In this document: piece after piece, positions 7,377 through 15,355 of the stretch | How the letters are laid out: each line of letters starts with the position of its first letter | How positions within the stretch are numbered: the first letter of the stretch is position 1 | Origin: Saccharibacillus brassicae | Lineage (GTDB): Bacteria; Bacillota; Bacilli; Paenibacillales; Paenibacillaceae | DNA length: 64,000 nucleotides | Direction of reading: 5' to 3' | Assembly (NCBI RefSeq): GCF_006542275.1 | Contig: NZ_CP041217.1 | Location: forward strand, 3,846,501 to 3,910,500 | The notes under the pieces: generated by a model | Databases searched by the model: none | Seen by the model: only the letters and a program-made list of their open reading frames with translations | What the model was told of the DNA's origin: nothing | Position numbers and translations under genes: made by a program

Positions 7377-8606
7377 TTACACCTGCTGCACCAACCGAAT
7401 CTCCGGCAAATCCTGCTGCTTCTTGGCGATCGGATTGAAGCGGGAAGCGACTTTGCGGACGGGGCCGAGGCTGGCGATCCGGATCAGGGTGTGGATGGTG
7501 CCGACGCCGGCTCTGGTTTTGGGATAAAACATTTTGGGCGCGCCGGGCGGCAGGTGTTGGGCTTTGTCGATCAGCGGGCGCATCCACTGTTCATACTGGT
7601 CCAGATAAGGCTGCAAATCGTTGGCGGATCGATCGGCGGAATCGGTCGGCGGCGGCGCTTGCGAGAGGAACGCGGCCAGCACGTATCCGCCGATCAGCGC
7701 AAGGGACGAGCCGCCGCCTCCGATCGGAGTGACGCACCAGGCGGCGTCGCCCATGACGCAGGTCCGGCCTTTTGACCAACGGGTCATCATAATCTGCGTC
7801 AAATAGTCGAAGTAGACGTCATGCGAAGTCTCGAAGCCGTCGACGACGCGCTGGGTCTGCCAGCCGGCACCTTCGAAGACGCGGCTCAGTTCGGCACGGG
7901 CCTGGTCGGGCGGCAGGGCGGCGAAGTTGCGGTCCTTGCTCGTAAAAGCAAGCATCGCGCGGATCGTGCCTTGATTGTCCGGGCGCAGCGACACCTGGCG
8001 CCGGTCTGGGGCGGTGTACCAGCGCCACCAGCGGTCGTCTTCGGCGGTGCGCGGGATCGTGCCGTAGGCGATGTTCAGCTCCAGTTCGCGCCGGGAGACG
8101 TCGCCCGCGAACACGTTGTCCCGCGTCTTCGACCGTACGCCTTCGGCGATGACGAGCAGGTCGTACGTTTCTTTTTTGCCGGACAGCAGTTCGACTTCGA
8201 CGTTCTCTTCGCGGTTGTGCACGTGCTCGATCCGGTCGCCGTAGCGCACCGACACTTCGGGCGGGAGCGCCTCCAGAATGAGGCGGGCCAGATCTCCGCG
8301 CAGAATCTCCAACTCCGCGGTCAGGCCGTCGGTGCCGCGTACCGGAAAAGCGCCGACGGTGCGCCCTTTGTCGTCGACGAACGCGGTGCCTTCTTCGGTC
8401 GTCGTCTGAGCGCGGACCTGGTCTTCGAGGCCCATTTTGGCCAATACTTCGCGTCCCGAGCCGCGTACGTCGATGTTTTGCCCGCCGTCACGGAAAGCGT
8501 CGGCGCGTTCGAGCACGGTAACGGCCCAGCCGGCCCGGCTTAGCCAGAATGCCGCGCTGAGGCCGGCGATGCTTGCTCCGGATATGAGTGCTGTGCGTGT
8601 GTGCAT
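7377..8606 (-). CDS. FAD-dependent monooxygenase, PHBH/aromatic hydroxylase family
   Basis: A 409-residue flavoprotein of the class A monooxygenases (p-hydroxybenzoate hydroxylase fold), which use NAD(P)H and O2 to hydroxylate small organic molecules. The N-terminal Rossmann dinucleotide fold reads ISGASIAGLSAAFWLSRAG followed by the ribose-binding Glu of VLERAD. A DG-like motif appears as LVIAEGVRSKTRD. The GD motif RTCVMGDAAWCVTPIGGGG binds the FAD pyrophosphate. I start at ATG 8606 because GAGAGGAGAA sits eight bases upstream; an in-frame extension of 27 residues has no ribosome binding site. Substrate unknown; it marks the return to chromosome-like GC-rich sequence. Confidence 0.88.
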   Translation of the reverse strand: MHTRTALISGASIAGLSAAFWLSRAGWAVTVLERADAFRDGGQNIDVRGSGREVLAKMGLEDQVRAQTTTEEGTAFVDDKGRTVGAFPVRGTDGLTAELEILRGDLARLILEALPPEVSVRYGDRIEHVHNREENVEVELLSGKKETYDLLVIAEGVRSKTRDNVFAGDVSRRELELNIAYGTIPRTAEDDRWWRWYTAPDRRQVSLRPDNQGTIRAMLAFTSKDRNFAALPPDQARAELSRVFEGAGWQTQRVVDGFETSHDVYFDYLTQIMMTRWSKGRTCVMGDAAWCVTPIGGGGSSLALIGGYVLAAFLSQAPPPTDSADRSANDLQPYLDQYEQWMRPLIDKAQHLPPGAPKMFYPKTRAGVGTIHTLIRIASLGPVRKVASRFNPIAKKQQDLPEIRLVQQV

Positions 8607-8756
8607 GAAAGTTCTCCTCTCAAAGTTGGGCGTACGGATAGAATCAGAAGGATACGGCAGAATAGACAGAGAAGCAGATGTAGACACTTACCCGGCAGTG
8701 GGCGATTGAAACGGAGGGGCAGAGAGGGAGCGAAGGACTGCACTTCCCCTACGCAA

Positions 8757-8788
8757 AAAGCGTCCGCGCCGACCGATCGGGCAAACGC
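8757..8788 (-). terminator. Probable terminator after the 108-residue gene
   Basis: Read leftwards, AGCGT and ACGCT flank a GC-rich stem and are followed by TTTT. It lies 50 bp past the stop of the gene at 8840. Confidence 0.5.
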
Positions 8789-8839
8789 TGTGGGATCTGT
8801 TTTATAGGAAAAGATATCCGAGTGCAGCTTCTGTAACGC

Positions 8840-9166
8840 CTACTCCGCGTCTTCTTCGTCCTGCGCATAATCCGTGAACAGTTCGAGCGTCTCCAGCAGC
8901 ATCGTCACGTCTCCGGATATGTTCATCAGCACGATCTGGTCGCCTTGCACGCCGGCACGTTCGTACTGCACGTCGGTCAGCAGATCGCTGTCAACGAGCT
9001 TCATCGAGAGGTGATCGGCGAGTTCTTCGGGAGTAAGGTTGGACACTTCGTCCAAGCCGACAGGAACAACGGCAGAGATGCGGTTATCCTGCTTGAAAGC
9101 CTGAATCTGTTCGAGAGTAAGAGGGAGGGTAATGACTTCCTGCATGGAACCGGGTGTAGTGGACAT
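8840..9166 (-). CDS. Conserved-looking acidic protein of unknown function
   Basis: A 108-residue, cytoplasmic, very acidic protein with alternating predicted strands and helices: ITLPLTLEQIQAFKQDN at the N-terminus and QIVLMNISGDVTMLLETLEL in the middle, ending QDEEDAE. No signal peptide or membrane helix is present. The start ATG 9166 is preceded by AGGAGCG at good spacing and a terminator-like hairpin follows, so it is probably a real monocistronic gene. I do not recognise the family. Confidence 0.7.
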   Translation of the reverse strand: MSTTPGSMQEVITLPLTLEQIQAFKQDNRISAVVPVGLDEVSNLTPEELADHLSMKLVDSDLLTDVQYERAGVQGDQIVLMNISGDVTMLLETLELFTDYAQDEEDAE

Positions 9167-9475
9167 AAACGAGCGCTCCTTCTGGATAGGGGGTAGAAAG
9201 CGGATTGCGGGTAAAGCAGGCGTACAAACGGGAAAAGTGGAAAAGCTTGAGTCGATATGTAAGAAGTGTAAGAGAAGATAAACTCATTTTAGGTCTAGAT
9301 ACCTAATTATGACAGTACGTAATATGATATCTGCAAAAAAATATAATCGAAACACGGTAGATAGACCTGTTTGTGTCAAGGCGAATTCGGGATTATTCCC
9401 GGCGGGAGAGAAAGTGATAGAATGGGCAGAGTTCGAAACTTTTATTTTGGCAAGCGGTGAAAGGAATGGAATCTC
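9167..9475. promoter_or_regulatory. Divergent intergenic region with palindrome
   Basis: This 309-bp gap carries the promoters of two divergent genes. TTAGGT (9289-9294) and ACCTAA (9301-9306) form an inverted repeat with a 6-bp spacer, a plausible regulator site. TATAAT-like hexamers occur near 9340 and a TAGAAT near 9417. No gene is seen. Confidence 0.35.
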
Positions 9476-10681
9476 ATGAAAAAAATGATCGTCGTCGGCT
9501 CCGGCATTCTTGGCGCTTCGGCGGCTTATCACCTCTCGCGCTCGGCTGCGGACGTGCACGTGACGCTGATCGACGCGAAGCATCCAGGCCGGGCGACCGA
9601 CGCGGCCGCCGGCATCATCTGTCCGTGGCTGTCGCAGCGGCGCAACCAGGCGTGGTACCGGCTCGCCAAGAGGGGCGCGCGCTATTACGCACAGCTGACG
9701 GAGGAGCTGCACCGTCTGGGCGAACACGACACGGGTTACGCCCGCGTCGGCGCGCTCAGCCTGCATACGGACCCGGCCAAGATCGAGCAGATGCGCAAAA
9801 GAGCCGAGCAGCGGCGCGAAGACGCCCCGGAGATCGGGGAGATCGAAGTGTTGGATAACGCGCGGGTGCGGGAGCTGTTTCCGCTACTCGGCGAAGGCTA
9901 TCACGCCGTGCGCGTCAGCGGCGCGGCGCGGGTGGACGGACGCGCGCTGCGCGACGCGCTGATCTCGGCCGCGCGCCGGAACGGGGCGGAGGTCGTGGAA
10001 GGGGCTGCGGTGTTGGAGGTGGAGCGAGCGGAGCGCGGGGAGCATGCACAGCTTGATAAGCAGGAACGAGGTGGAGAATTCGCCGCAACGGATGCGGGAG
10101 GACGCGTCACCGGGGTTATCGTCGATGGCAGGCGGCTGCCCGCGGACGAGGTGATTGTGTGCGCGGGAGCTTGGGCGGGCGAACTGCTGCGTCCGCTCGG
10201 CGTGCATTTTCGCGTCACGTACCAGAAAGGGCAGATCCTGCATATGCAGATGCCGAACGAGCGGTCGAGCGGCCGGTGGCCGGTCGTCATTCCGCCGACG
10301 GATCAATATTTGCTGTCTTTTGAAGACGGCAAAATGGTCGTCGGCGCCACGCACGAGAACGGGGTGGAATTGTCCGATACCCGCGTGACGGCGGGCGGCG
10401 TGCACGAAGTGCTGAGCAAAGGGCTGGCGCTTGCGCCGGGCCTCGCGGACGGCGAGCCGGGCGAAGTGCGGGTCGGGTTTCGGCCGTTTACGCCGGGCTT
10501 TCTGCCCGTAATTGGGCGCGTTCCCGGCTGGGCGGGATTGATTACGGCGAACGGCCTCGGCGCTTCGGGGCTGACGATGGGGCCGTTTCTCGGCCGCCAG
10601 CTGGCGAAGCTTGCGCTTGGACTGGAGCCGGACCTGCCGCTGGACGATTACGCGGTGGAGAAGGCGCTGGGGGAAGGGTAG
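9476..10681 (+). CDS. FAD-dependent oxidoreductase, D-amino-acid/glycine oxidase (DAO) family
   Basis: A 401-residue flavoprotein of the DAO superfamily (DadA, glycine oxidase, sarcosine oxidase), which oxidises amines or amino acids to imines. The N-terminal FAD-binding fold is VVGSGILGASAAYHLSRSA followed by VTLIDAKHPGRATDAAAG, the family's conserved flavin loop. The C-terminal second FAD contact is RVGFRPFTPGFLPVIG and ANGLGASGLTMGPFLG. The start is ATG 9476 behind AAGGAATGG. Residues about 187-212 form a charged linker of low conservation. No partner genes flank it; substrate cannot be assigned. Confidence 0.87.
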   Translation: MKKMIVVGSGILGASAAYHLSRSAADVHVTLIDAKHPGRATDAAAGIICPWLSQRRNQAWYRLAKRGARYYAQLTEELHRLGEHDTGYARVGALSLHTDPAKIEQMRKRAEQRREDAPEIGEIEVLDNARVRELFPLLGEGYHAVRVSGAARVDGRALRDALISAARRNGAEVVEGAAVLEVERAERGEHAQLDKQERGGEFAATDAGGRVTGVIVDGRRLPADEVIVCAGAWAGELLRPLGVHFRVTYQKGQILHMQMPNERSSGRWPVVIPPTDQYLLSFEDGKMVVGATHENGVELSDTRVTAGGVHEVLSKGLALAPGLADGEPGEVRVGFRPFTPGFLPVIGRVPGWAGLITANGLGASGLTMGPFLGRQLAKLALGLEPDLPLDDYAVEKALGEG

Positions 10682-10752
10682 GCGAGCAAGGCCGGGGGTT
10701 GAGCAGGTCGAAGCAGGTAGTACAGGCCGGAAATAAGGCGCGGGCAAGCCGG

Positions 10753-10843
10753 GTGCGAGCCATACGCGGGCAGAGAGTAGGCCGGGCCATAAGTCCGGTG
10801 CAAGTGCAGTGCGAGCCATACGCGGGCGGAGAATGGGCCGGGT
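10753..10843 (+). repeat. Direct repeat of about 34 bp in GC-rich spacer
   Basis: GTGCGAGCCATACGCGGGC starts at 10753 and again at 10809, and the similarity runs on through a diverged GAGAGTAGGCCGGG / GAGAATGGGCCGGG. The period is 56 bp. The surrounding 10682-10930 holds no convincing gene and is rich in GGCCGGG words. Confidence 0.6.
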
Positions 10844-10930
10844 GAGTGTCGGGCGTTCGGGCTGAGGCCCGGATGCGGCAGCGAGGCTGTCGGCTGGACG
10901 GCAGAGAGCCGAACAAACCGTAACGAAACA

Positions 10931-10974
10931 GCCCTCCGAAGCGTTTATGGGAAAAAGACCCGTATAAGGAGGGC
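10931..10974 (+). promoter_or_regulatory. Leader hairpin masking a ribosome binding site
   Basis: GCCCTCC at 10931-10937 is perfectly complementary to GGAGGGC at 10968-10974. The latter contains the Shine-Dalgarno sequence of the gene starting at 10980. Folding would hide the ribosome binding site, so translation may be conditional. No known riboswitch motif was recognised. Confidence 0.45.
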
Positions 10975-10979
10975 TTGCG

Positions 10980-11219
10980 ATGAACCGACTATCTACCCAA
11001 AAACAGGCCAAACGCAATCTGATCATGACGGTCGTCATGACGCTTTTGATGTTCGTCGGGATCGGGTATCTGATCGTCGTCGAACGCTACGTCAGCCTGC
11101 TGATTTTTGTTCCGCTGCTTGGGATGAGTTTCTGGATGCTGCGCCGTCTTCGTGCGGAGCTGCGGGAAGATAGAGCGGAGAACGCGGAAGCGATAAAGCG
11201 GCAAGCGGGCGAACGGTGA
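10980..11219 (+). CDS. Small two-helix membrane protein
   Basis: A 79-residue protein with a short basic N-terminus, two membrane helices (about 14-34 LIMTVVMTLLMFVGIGYLIV and 38-53 VSLLIFVPLLGMSFWM) and a strongly charged C-terminal tail (RRLRAELREDRAENAEAIKR). This suggests an inner-membrane hairpin with the tail in the cytoplasm. The start ATG 10980 has a strong AAGGAGG six bases upstream, itself part of a possible hairpin. Function unknown. Confidence 0.75.
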   Translation: MNRLSTQKQAKRNLIMTVVMTLLMFVGIGYLIVVERYVSLLIFVPLLGMSFWMLRRLRAELREDRAENAEAIKRQAGER

Positions 11220-11547
11220 CAGCGGGGCGGCCGGGAGTTTGAGCGGAAAGTGGAAAGAAAAGGTGCAGAGTCCGAGGACGATGAAGGCGGGACATTGAGG
11301 GCTTCGGCGAAAGCGAAAAAAATGTACGGAGTCTGGCGAAAGGTACAGGCGAGGCGGCCAGGGGCATGGGCGAAATATGGGAAAGAGAGGCCGAAAGTTC
11401 GGGCGGACCTGCCGCAAGACGCTGCGATGGCGGTGGAGCCGGAGTGAGCGATTGATCGACAACGGCTGATCGAGGCAGCTGGGTGTACGTCATGATTTGC
11501 CCCTCCGCCGACGCTGCCAGATAGGCAAAATCGCGACATACTGGACG

Positions 11548-11732
11548 ATTAACTGCCTGAAGACACTTATTTTTGCGGAAAAGCCGTCTGAATCGAAAAT
11601 AACTGCGCAGATCCACTTATTTGGTCTGAAAAGAGGCTCCAAGTGCTTAGATGTGCAAAATAAGTGTTCTCTCGCAATTATTTGGTTGAAACGGACCTAT
11701 GGAGGGAAATAAGTGCTCCCAGGCAGTTATTC
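11548..11732. repeat. Four-footed palindromic array A1 (AATAACTGC family)
   Basis: Four 25-bp imperfect palindromes of consensus AATAACTGC-N7-CACTTATTT lie at 11548-11572, 11598-11622, 11659-11683 and 11708-11732. Equivalent positions are spaced 50, 61 and 49 bp. The first two read TAACTGC...CACTTATTT and the last two the reverse orientation. The spacers are gene-free. The same geometry recurs at 23411, 36116, 41915, 50996 and 51471. Confidence 0.8.
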
Positions 11733-11747
11733 GGGCGAGAATGGGCA

Positions 11748-11891
11748 GTGGAAGAGTGGAAGAGTGGAAGAGTGGAAGAGTGGAAGAGTGGAAGAGTGGA
11801 AGAGTGGAAGAGTACGAGAGTGCTAAAGTGAAAAAGTGCCAGAACGCGAGAATAGGCGAACAGGCGAACAGGCGAACAGGTGAACAGGTGA
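11748..11891 (+). repeat. Octamer microsatellite, 18 units in register
   Basis: Eight perfect GTGGAAGA octamers (11748-11811) are followed by ten degenerate octamers in strict 8-bp register: GTACGAGA, GTGCTAAA, GTGAAAAA, GTGCCAGA, ACGCGAGA, ATAGGCGA, then ACAGGCGA twice and ACAGGTGA twice. The tract begins 15 bp after array A1. Open frames across it are artefacts of the repeat. Confidence 0.9.
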
Positions 11892-11976
11892 ATGGATGTA
11901 TGCGAGAATGGGCGAAAAGATGTCCTTAGCTCAGCGTGTAGAAAATGCTTTAGCCTGAACAGTACAGTAGAAAAAC

Positions 11977-12020
11977 AAAAGACCGCAGTCCGGCTTCTTG
12001 CGAAGGGGCTGCGGTCTTTT
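11977..12020. terminator. Orphan terminator-like hairpin
   Basis: AAAAGACCGCAG (11977-11988) pairs with CTGCGGTCTTTT (12009-12020). No gene ends here; the nearest gene upstream on the + strand ends at 11219. It may end a small RNA transcribed across 11220-11976 or remain from a lost gene. Confidence 0.65.
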
Positions 12021-12149
12021 TGTCGTTCAGCTGAAGCCGTTGAGATTGAATGGTCCGGTCGAAGCTGCATCTGTCCCCACAAAGCTCGCAGCAACGTAAC
12101 ATGCGATACAAAAGTATTAAGCATATTTTACTGTTTCAGGAAGTCGCGT

Positions 12150-12503
12150 TAATCCGGCAGAGAATCGGCAGAAAGAACGTTTGGGAAAAAGACGGCCTTT
12201 TCGCATCTTAATTAAACAGGTGTCAATTAAAAAATCTCTCAGAAAATTCCAAACGTTTCGATTGCGCTCTATATATGAAGAGATTTTTTTGCAAATTGTA
12301 TCTCTTTGAGTCACTAAACTTTACATAAAGAAACTTATATCGAAAAATATATTGCGAATCGACCGCTGTTCATGTAAGTTAAATTCACTCGACGCGAAGC
12401 CGATGCTGGAAAAACGACTCCCTATACATAATAATTGTAAAATGGTGGGCTTGGCGGGCTGCGTGAACGGGCATAATGCGATCTTGAGGGGAGCTTACGG
12501 TTG
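12150..12503 (+). promoter_or_regulatory. AT-rich leader of the ABC transporter operon
   Basis: Composition shifts to AT-rich between about 12200 and 12440, upstream of the binding-protein gene, with several TATA-like hexamers and TTGTAAAAT near 12436. No known riboswitch was recognised and no gene is visible. Confidence 0.35.
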
Positions 12504-14177
12504 ATGAGAAAAAGAATGGGTTGGCTGTTTACTCTAATGTTGTCGCTGGCATTGATTTTGGCCGCTTGCGGAGGAGGCGGAAGCGGGACTTCCGAACCTG
12601 CGGCTTCTACGGAACCGGGCGAAGCGGCTTCGACCGAACCGGCTGCGGACCCTGCGGCCGGAGGCAGCGGCGGTACGCTGATCGTGGGCCGCGGCGGCGA
12701 TTCGGCCGCTTTGGACCCCGCGATCGTGACCGACGGCGAATCGCTGAAGATCGCGCAGCAGGTGTTCGATCCGCTGCTCGCTTACAAAGCGGGCACGACG
12801 GAAGTCGAACCGGCGCTCGCGGAGAGCTGGGAAATTTCCGACGACGGCCTGAAGTACACGTTCAAGCTGCGCGAAGGCGTCAAATTCCATGACGGCACCG
12901 ACTTCAATGCCGACGCGGTCGTGTTCAACTTTACCCGTTGGAACGATCCGGAGAGCAAGTTCAAGTTCGAAGGCGACTCGTTCGACTACTACGATTCGAT
13001 GTTCGGTCCGGCCGAAGCGCGCGTCATCAAGAGCGTAACGGCTTCTGACGCTTCGACGGTCGTGTTCGAACTGAACCAGCCGCAGGCGCCGTTCCTCCAG
13101 AACCTGGCAATGCCTCCGTTCTCGATCGCAAGTCCGGCCGCTGTCGAGAAATCGGGCGCCGATTTCAAAGCGAACCCGGTCGGAACCGGCCCGTTCGTGT
13201 TCAAGGAATGGAAGAGAAGCGATTCCATCACGCTTGAGAAGAACCCGGACTACTGGCAGGAAGGTCTGCCGAAGGTCGATTCGGTCATCGTGCGTTCGAT
13301 TCCGGACAACACGGCCCGCTTCAACGCTTTGCAGAACGACGAGATCGACATGATGGAAGATCTCAGCCCGGACGACCTGGCGACGCTCGAAAGCAATCCG
13401 AACCTGCAAAAGTTCAACCGTCCTCCGTTCAACGTGGCGTACCTCGGCTTCAACGTCACGAAGAAGCCGTTCGACGATCCGAAAGTCCGGATCGCGCTCA
13501 GCCACGCGGTCGACAAGCAGGGCATCGTCGACGCCTTCTTCGCGGGACAGGCCGAACCGGCCAAGAACCCGATTCCGCCGTCCCTGTGGGGCTATAACGA
13601 CAGCATCGAAGATTATCCTTACGACCTCGAACAAGCCAAGAAGCTGCTGGCTGACGCTGGCTACGCGAACGGCATCGAACAGCCGCTGACGTTCTACGCG
13701 ATGCCGGTATCCCGTCCGTACATGCCGGACGGCCGCAAAGTCGCCGAAGTCATTCAGGCGAGCTTCGCGCAGATCGGCGTGACGGTCAATATCGAATCGC
13801 CGGAATGGGCCACGTACCTGGACGATCTGAGCAAAGGCGAGAAAGACGACCTGTTCATCATCGGCTGGACGGGCGACAACGGCGACCCGGACAACTTCTT
13901 CTACCCGCTGCTCGACAAAGACTCTATCGGCGGCAACAACTACAGCCAATACGCAAGCGAACCGCTGCACGAACTGCTCGTCAAAGCGCAGCAGGAGACG
14001 GATCAGGCGGAGCGCACGAAGCTGTACGAAGAAGCCCAGGTCGTCATTCACGACGACGCGCCGTGGGTGCCGCTCGTGCACTCTACGCCGCTGCTGGCCG
14101 CTTCCACAAAAGTGCAGGGTTACGTGCCGTCGCCGACGGGTTCGGAACCGTACGCGGAAATCTCGATCCAACAATAA
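12504..14177 (+). CDS. ABC transporter substrate-binding lipoprotein, family 5 (peptide/nickel type)
   Basis: A 557-residue extracytoplasmic solute receptor. The signal peptide ends in the lipobox LILAAC, so the Cys would be lipidated and anchored to the membrane. A Ser/Thr/Glu/Ala-rich linker precedes the mature fold. Family 5 features include LRGDSAALDPA-like sequence after the linker, LKYTFKLREGVKFHDGTDFNADAVVF, and PYDLEQAKKLLADAGY. It should deliver oligopeptides or similar solutes to the permeases encoded next. ATG 12504 and TTG 12501 both fit the ribosome binding site GAGGGGAG; I prefer ATG. A stable hairpin follows before the permease genes, a common way to keep receptor in excess. 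Confidence 0.9.
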   Translation: MRKRMGWLFTLMLSLALILAACGGGGSGTSEPAASTEPGEAASTEPAADPAAGGSGGTLIVGRGGDSAALDPAIVTDGESLKIAQQVFDPLLAYKAGTTEVEPALAESWEISDDGLKYTFKLREGVKFHDGTDFNADAVVFNFTRWNDPESKFKFEGDSFDYYDSMFGPAEARVIKSVTASDASTVVFELNQPQAPFLQNLAMPPFSIASPAAVEKSGADFKANPVGTGPFVFKEWKRSDSITLEKNPDYWQEGLPKVDSVIVRSIPDNTARFNALQNDEIDMMEDLSPDDLATLESNPNLQKFNRPPFNVAYLGFNVTKKPFDDPKVRIALSHAVDKQGIVDAFFAGQAEPAKNPIPPSLWGYNDSIEDYPYDLEQAKKLLADAGYANGIEQPLTFYAMPVSRPYMPDGRKVAEVIQASFAQIGVTVNIESPEWATYLDDLSKGEKDDLFIIGWTGDNGDPDNFFYPLLDKDSIGGNNYSQYASEPLHELLVKAQQETDQAERTKLYEEAQVVIHDDAPWVPLVHSTPLLAASTKVQGYVPSPTGSEPYAEISIQQ

Positions 14178-14250
14178 GCTTCAATAAAAGCCAAGCTTCA
14201 ACCAAGCCTCAATAGAAGCCTGGCCAAACCCAAGCTTCACCGAACCAAGC

Positions 14251-14280
14251 GAAGACCGGGGCTGATCGTGCCCGGTCTTC
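14251..14280 (+). terminator. Intra-operon hairpin after the binding-protein gene
   Basis: GAAGACCGGG (14251-14260) pairs with CCCGGTCTTC (14271-14280) across a 10-nt loop, followed by GTTTC only. The weak T-tract suits partial termination or mRNA stabilisation rather than full termination. Confidence 0.6.
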
Positions 14281-14340
14281 GTTTCTGCCGGGGCTTCCCC
14301 TACGATCGACCCATACCAAACCGACGGCGGGTGATGGACA

Positions 14341-15345
14341 GTGAATTCTTATATTTTGAAACGGCTTCTTGTACTGATTCCGGTCCTGCTGGGCATGACG
14401 CTTATCGTCTTCTCGATCATTCATGCCATTCCGGGCGATCCGGCGGACACCATTCTCGGGGAAAAAGCGACCGAGCAGTCCAAGCAGGCGCTGCGCGACC
14501 AACTGGGGCTCGACAAGCCGTGGCTGCAGCAGTATTTCAGCTATCTGGGCGATCTGCTGAGCGGCGATCTGGGCAACTCGATCCGCACGCGGGCGCCGAT
14601 CTCCGAAGAGATCGTGCCGTATCTTGCGGCGACGTTCGAACTGACGATGGCCAGCATGCTGTTCGCGGTGCTGTTCGGCGTCAATGCCGGCATCATCAGC
14701 GCCTGGAAACACAATTCGTGGTTCGATTACGTCTGCATGCTTATCGCGCTGCTCGGCGTGTCGATGCCGGTGTTCTGGCTCGGCCTGATGGAGCAGTGGA
14801 TCTTCGCCAACGAGCTGCATTGGCTGCCGTCCAGCGGACGGATGAACGCGCGCGACCCGATGGAAGCCGTCACCGGCTTCTACGTGCTCGACGCGATTAT
14901 CCAGGGGCAGTTCGCCCAGCTGTGGACGGTGTTCAAGCATCTGGTGCTGCCGGCGATCGCGCTCGGCACGATCCCGATGGCCGTAATCGCGCGCATGACC
15001 CGCTCCAGCATGCTGGAAGTGATGCAGCTCGATTACGTGCGTACCGCGCGTGCCAAAGGGCTGTCGCAGTTCGCGGTCGTCTACCGGCACGCGCTCAAAA
15101 ACTCGTTTATCCCCGTGCTGACGGTGATCGGCATCCAGACGGGCGCGCTGCTCGGCGGCGCCGTGCTGACAGAGACCATCTTCGCCTGGCCGGGCGTGGG
15201 ACGCTACATTTTCGAAGCGATCAGCAACCGGGATTACCCGGTTATCCAGTCCGGCATCCTGATCGTCGCTATCATCTTCGTCTTGATCAATCTGCTGGTG
15301 GATCTGCTGTACGTCGTGTTCGATCCGCGCATCCAGTACAAATAG
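14341..15345 (+). CDS. ABC transporter permease, DppB/OppB type
   Basis: A 334-residue inner-membrane permease with about six membrane helices. The first is YILKRLLVLIPVLLGMTLIVF, followed by the family's periplasmic IPGDPAD. The cytoplasmic EAA-like loop that docks the ATPase is DYVRTARAKGLSQFAVVYRH. The start is GTG 14341 (NSYILKRLL follows), behind GGCGGGTGA; a nearby ATG at 14334 is out of frame. It lies 11 bp before the second permease. With that protein it should form the pore for the solute bound by the receptor encoded at 12504. Confidence 0.9.
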   Translation: MNSYILKRLLVLIPVLLGMTLIVFSIIHAIPGDPADTILGEKATEQSKQALRDQLGLDKPWLQQYFSYLGDLLSGDLGNSIRTRAPISEEIVPYLAATFELTMASMLFAVLFGVNAGIISAWKHNSWFDYVCMLIALLGVSMPVFWLGLMEQWIFANELHWLPSSGRMNARDPMEAVTGFYVLDAIIQGQFAQLWTVFKHLVLPAIALGTIPMAVIARMTRSSMLEVMQLDYVRTARAKGLSQFAVVYRHALKNSFIPVLTVIGIQTGALLGGAVLTETIFAWPGVGRYIFEAISNRDYPVIQSGILIVAIIFVLINLLVDLLYVVFDPRIQYK

Positions 15346-15355
15346 GGGGCTTACC

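Noticed and set aside
11678-12124. ORF through the octamer tract encoding FHSS-type repeats
   Set aside because: Created by the microsatellite; no start signal and no non-repeat domain.
12534-14174. 546-residue leftward ORF
   Set aside because: Antisense of the binding-protein gene with repetitive Arg/Val/Phe composition.
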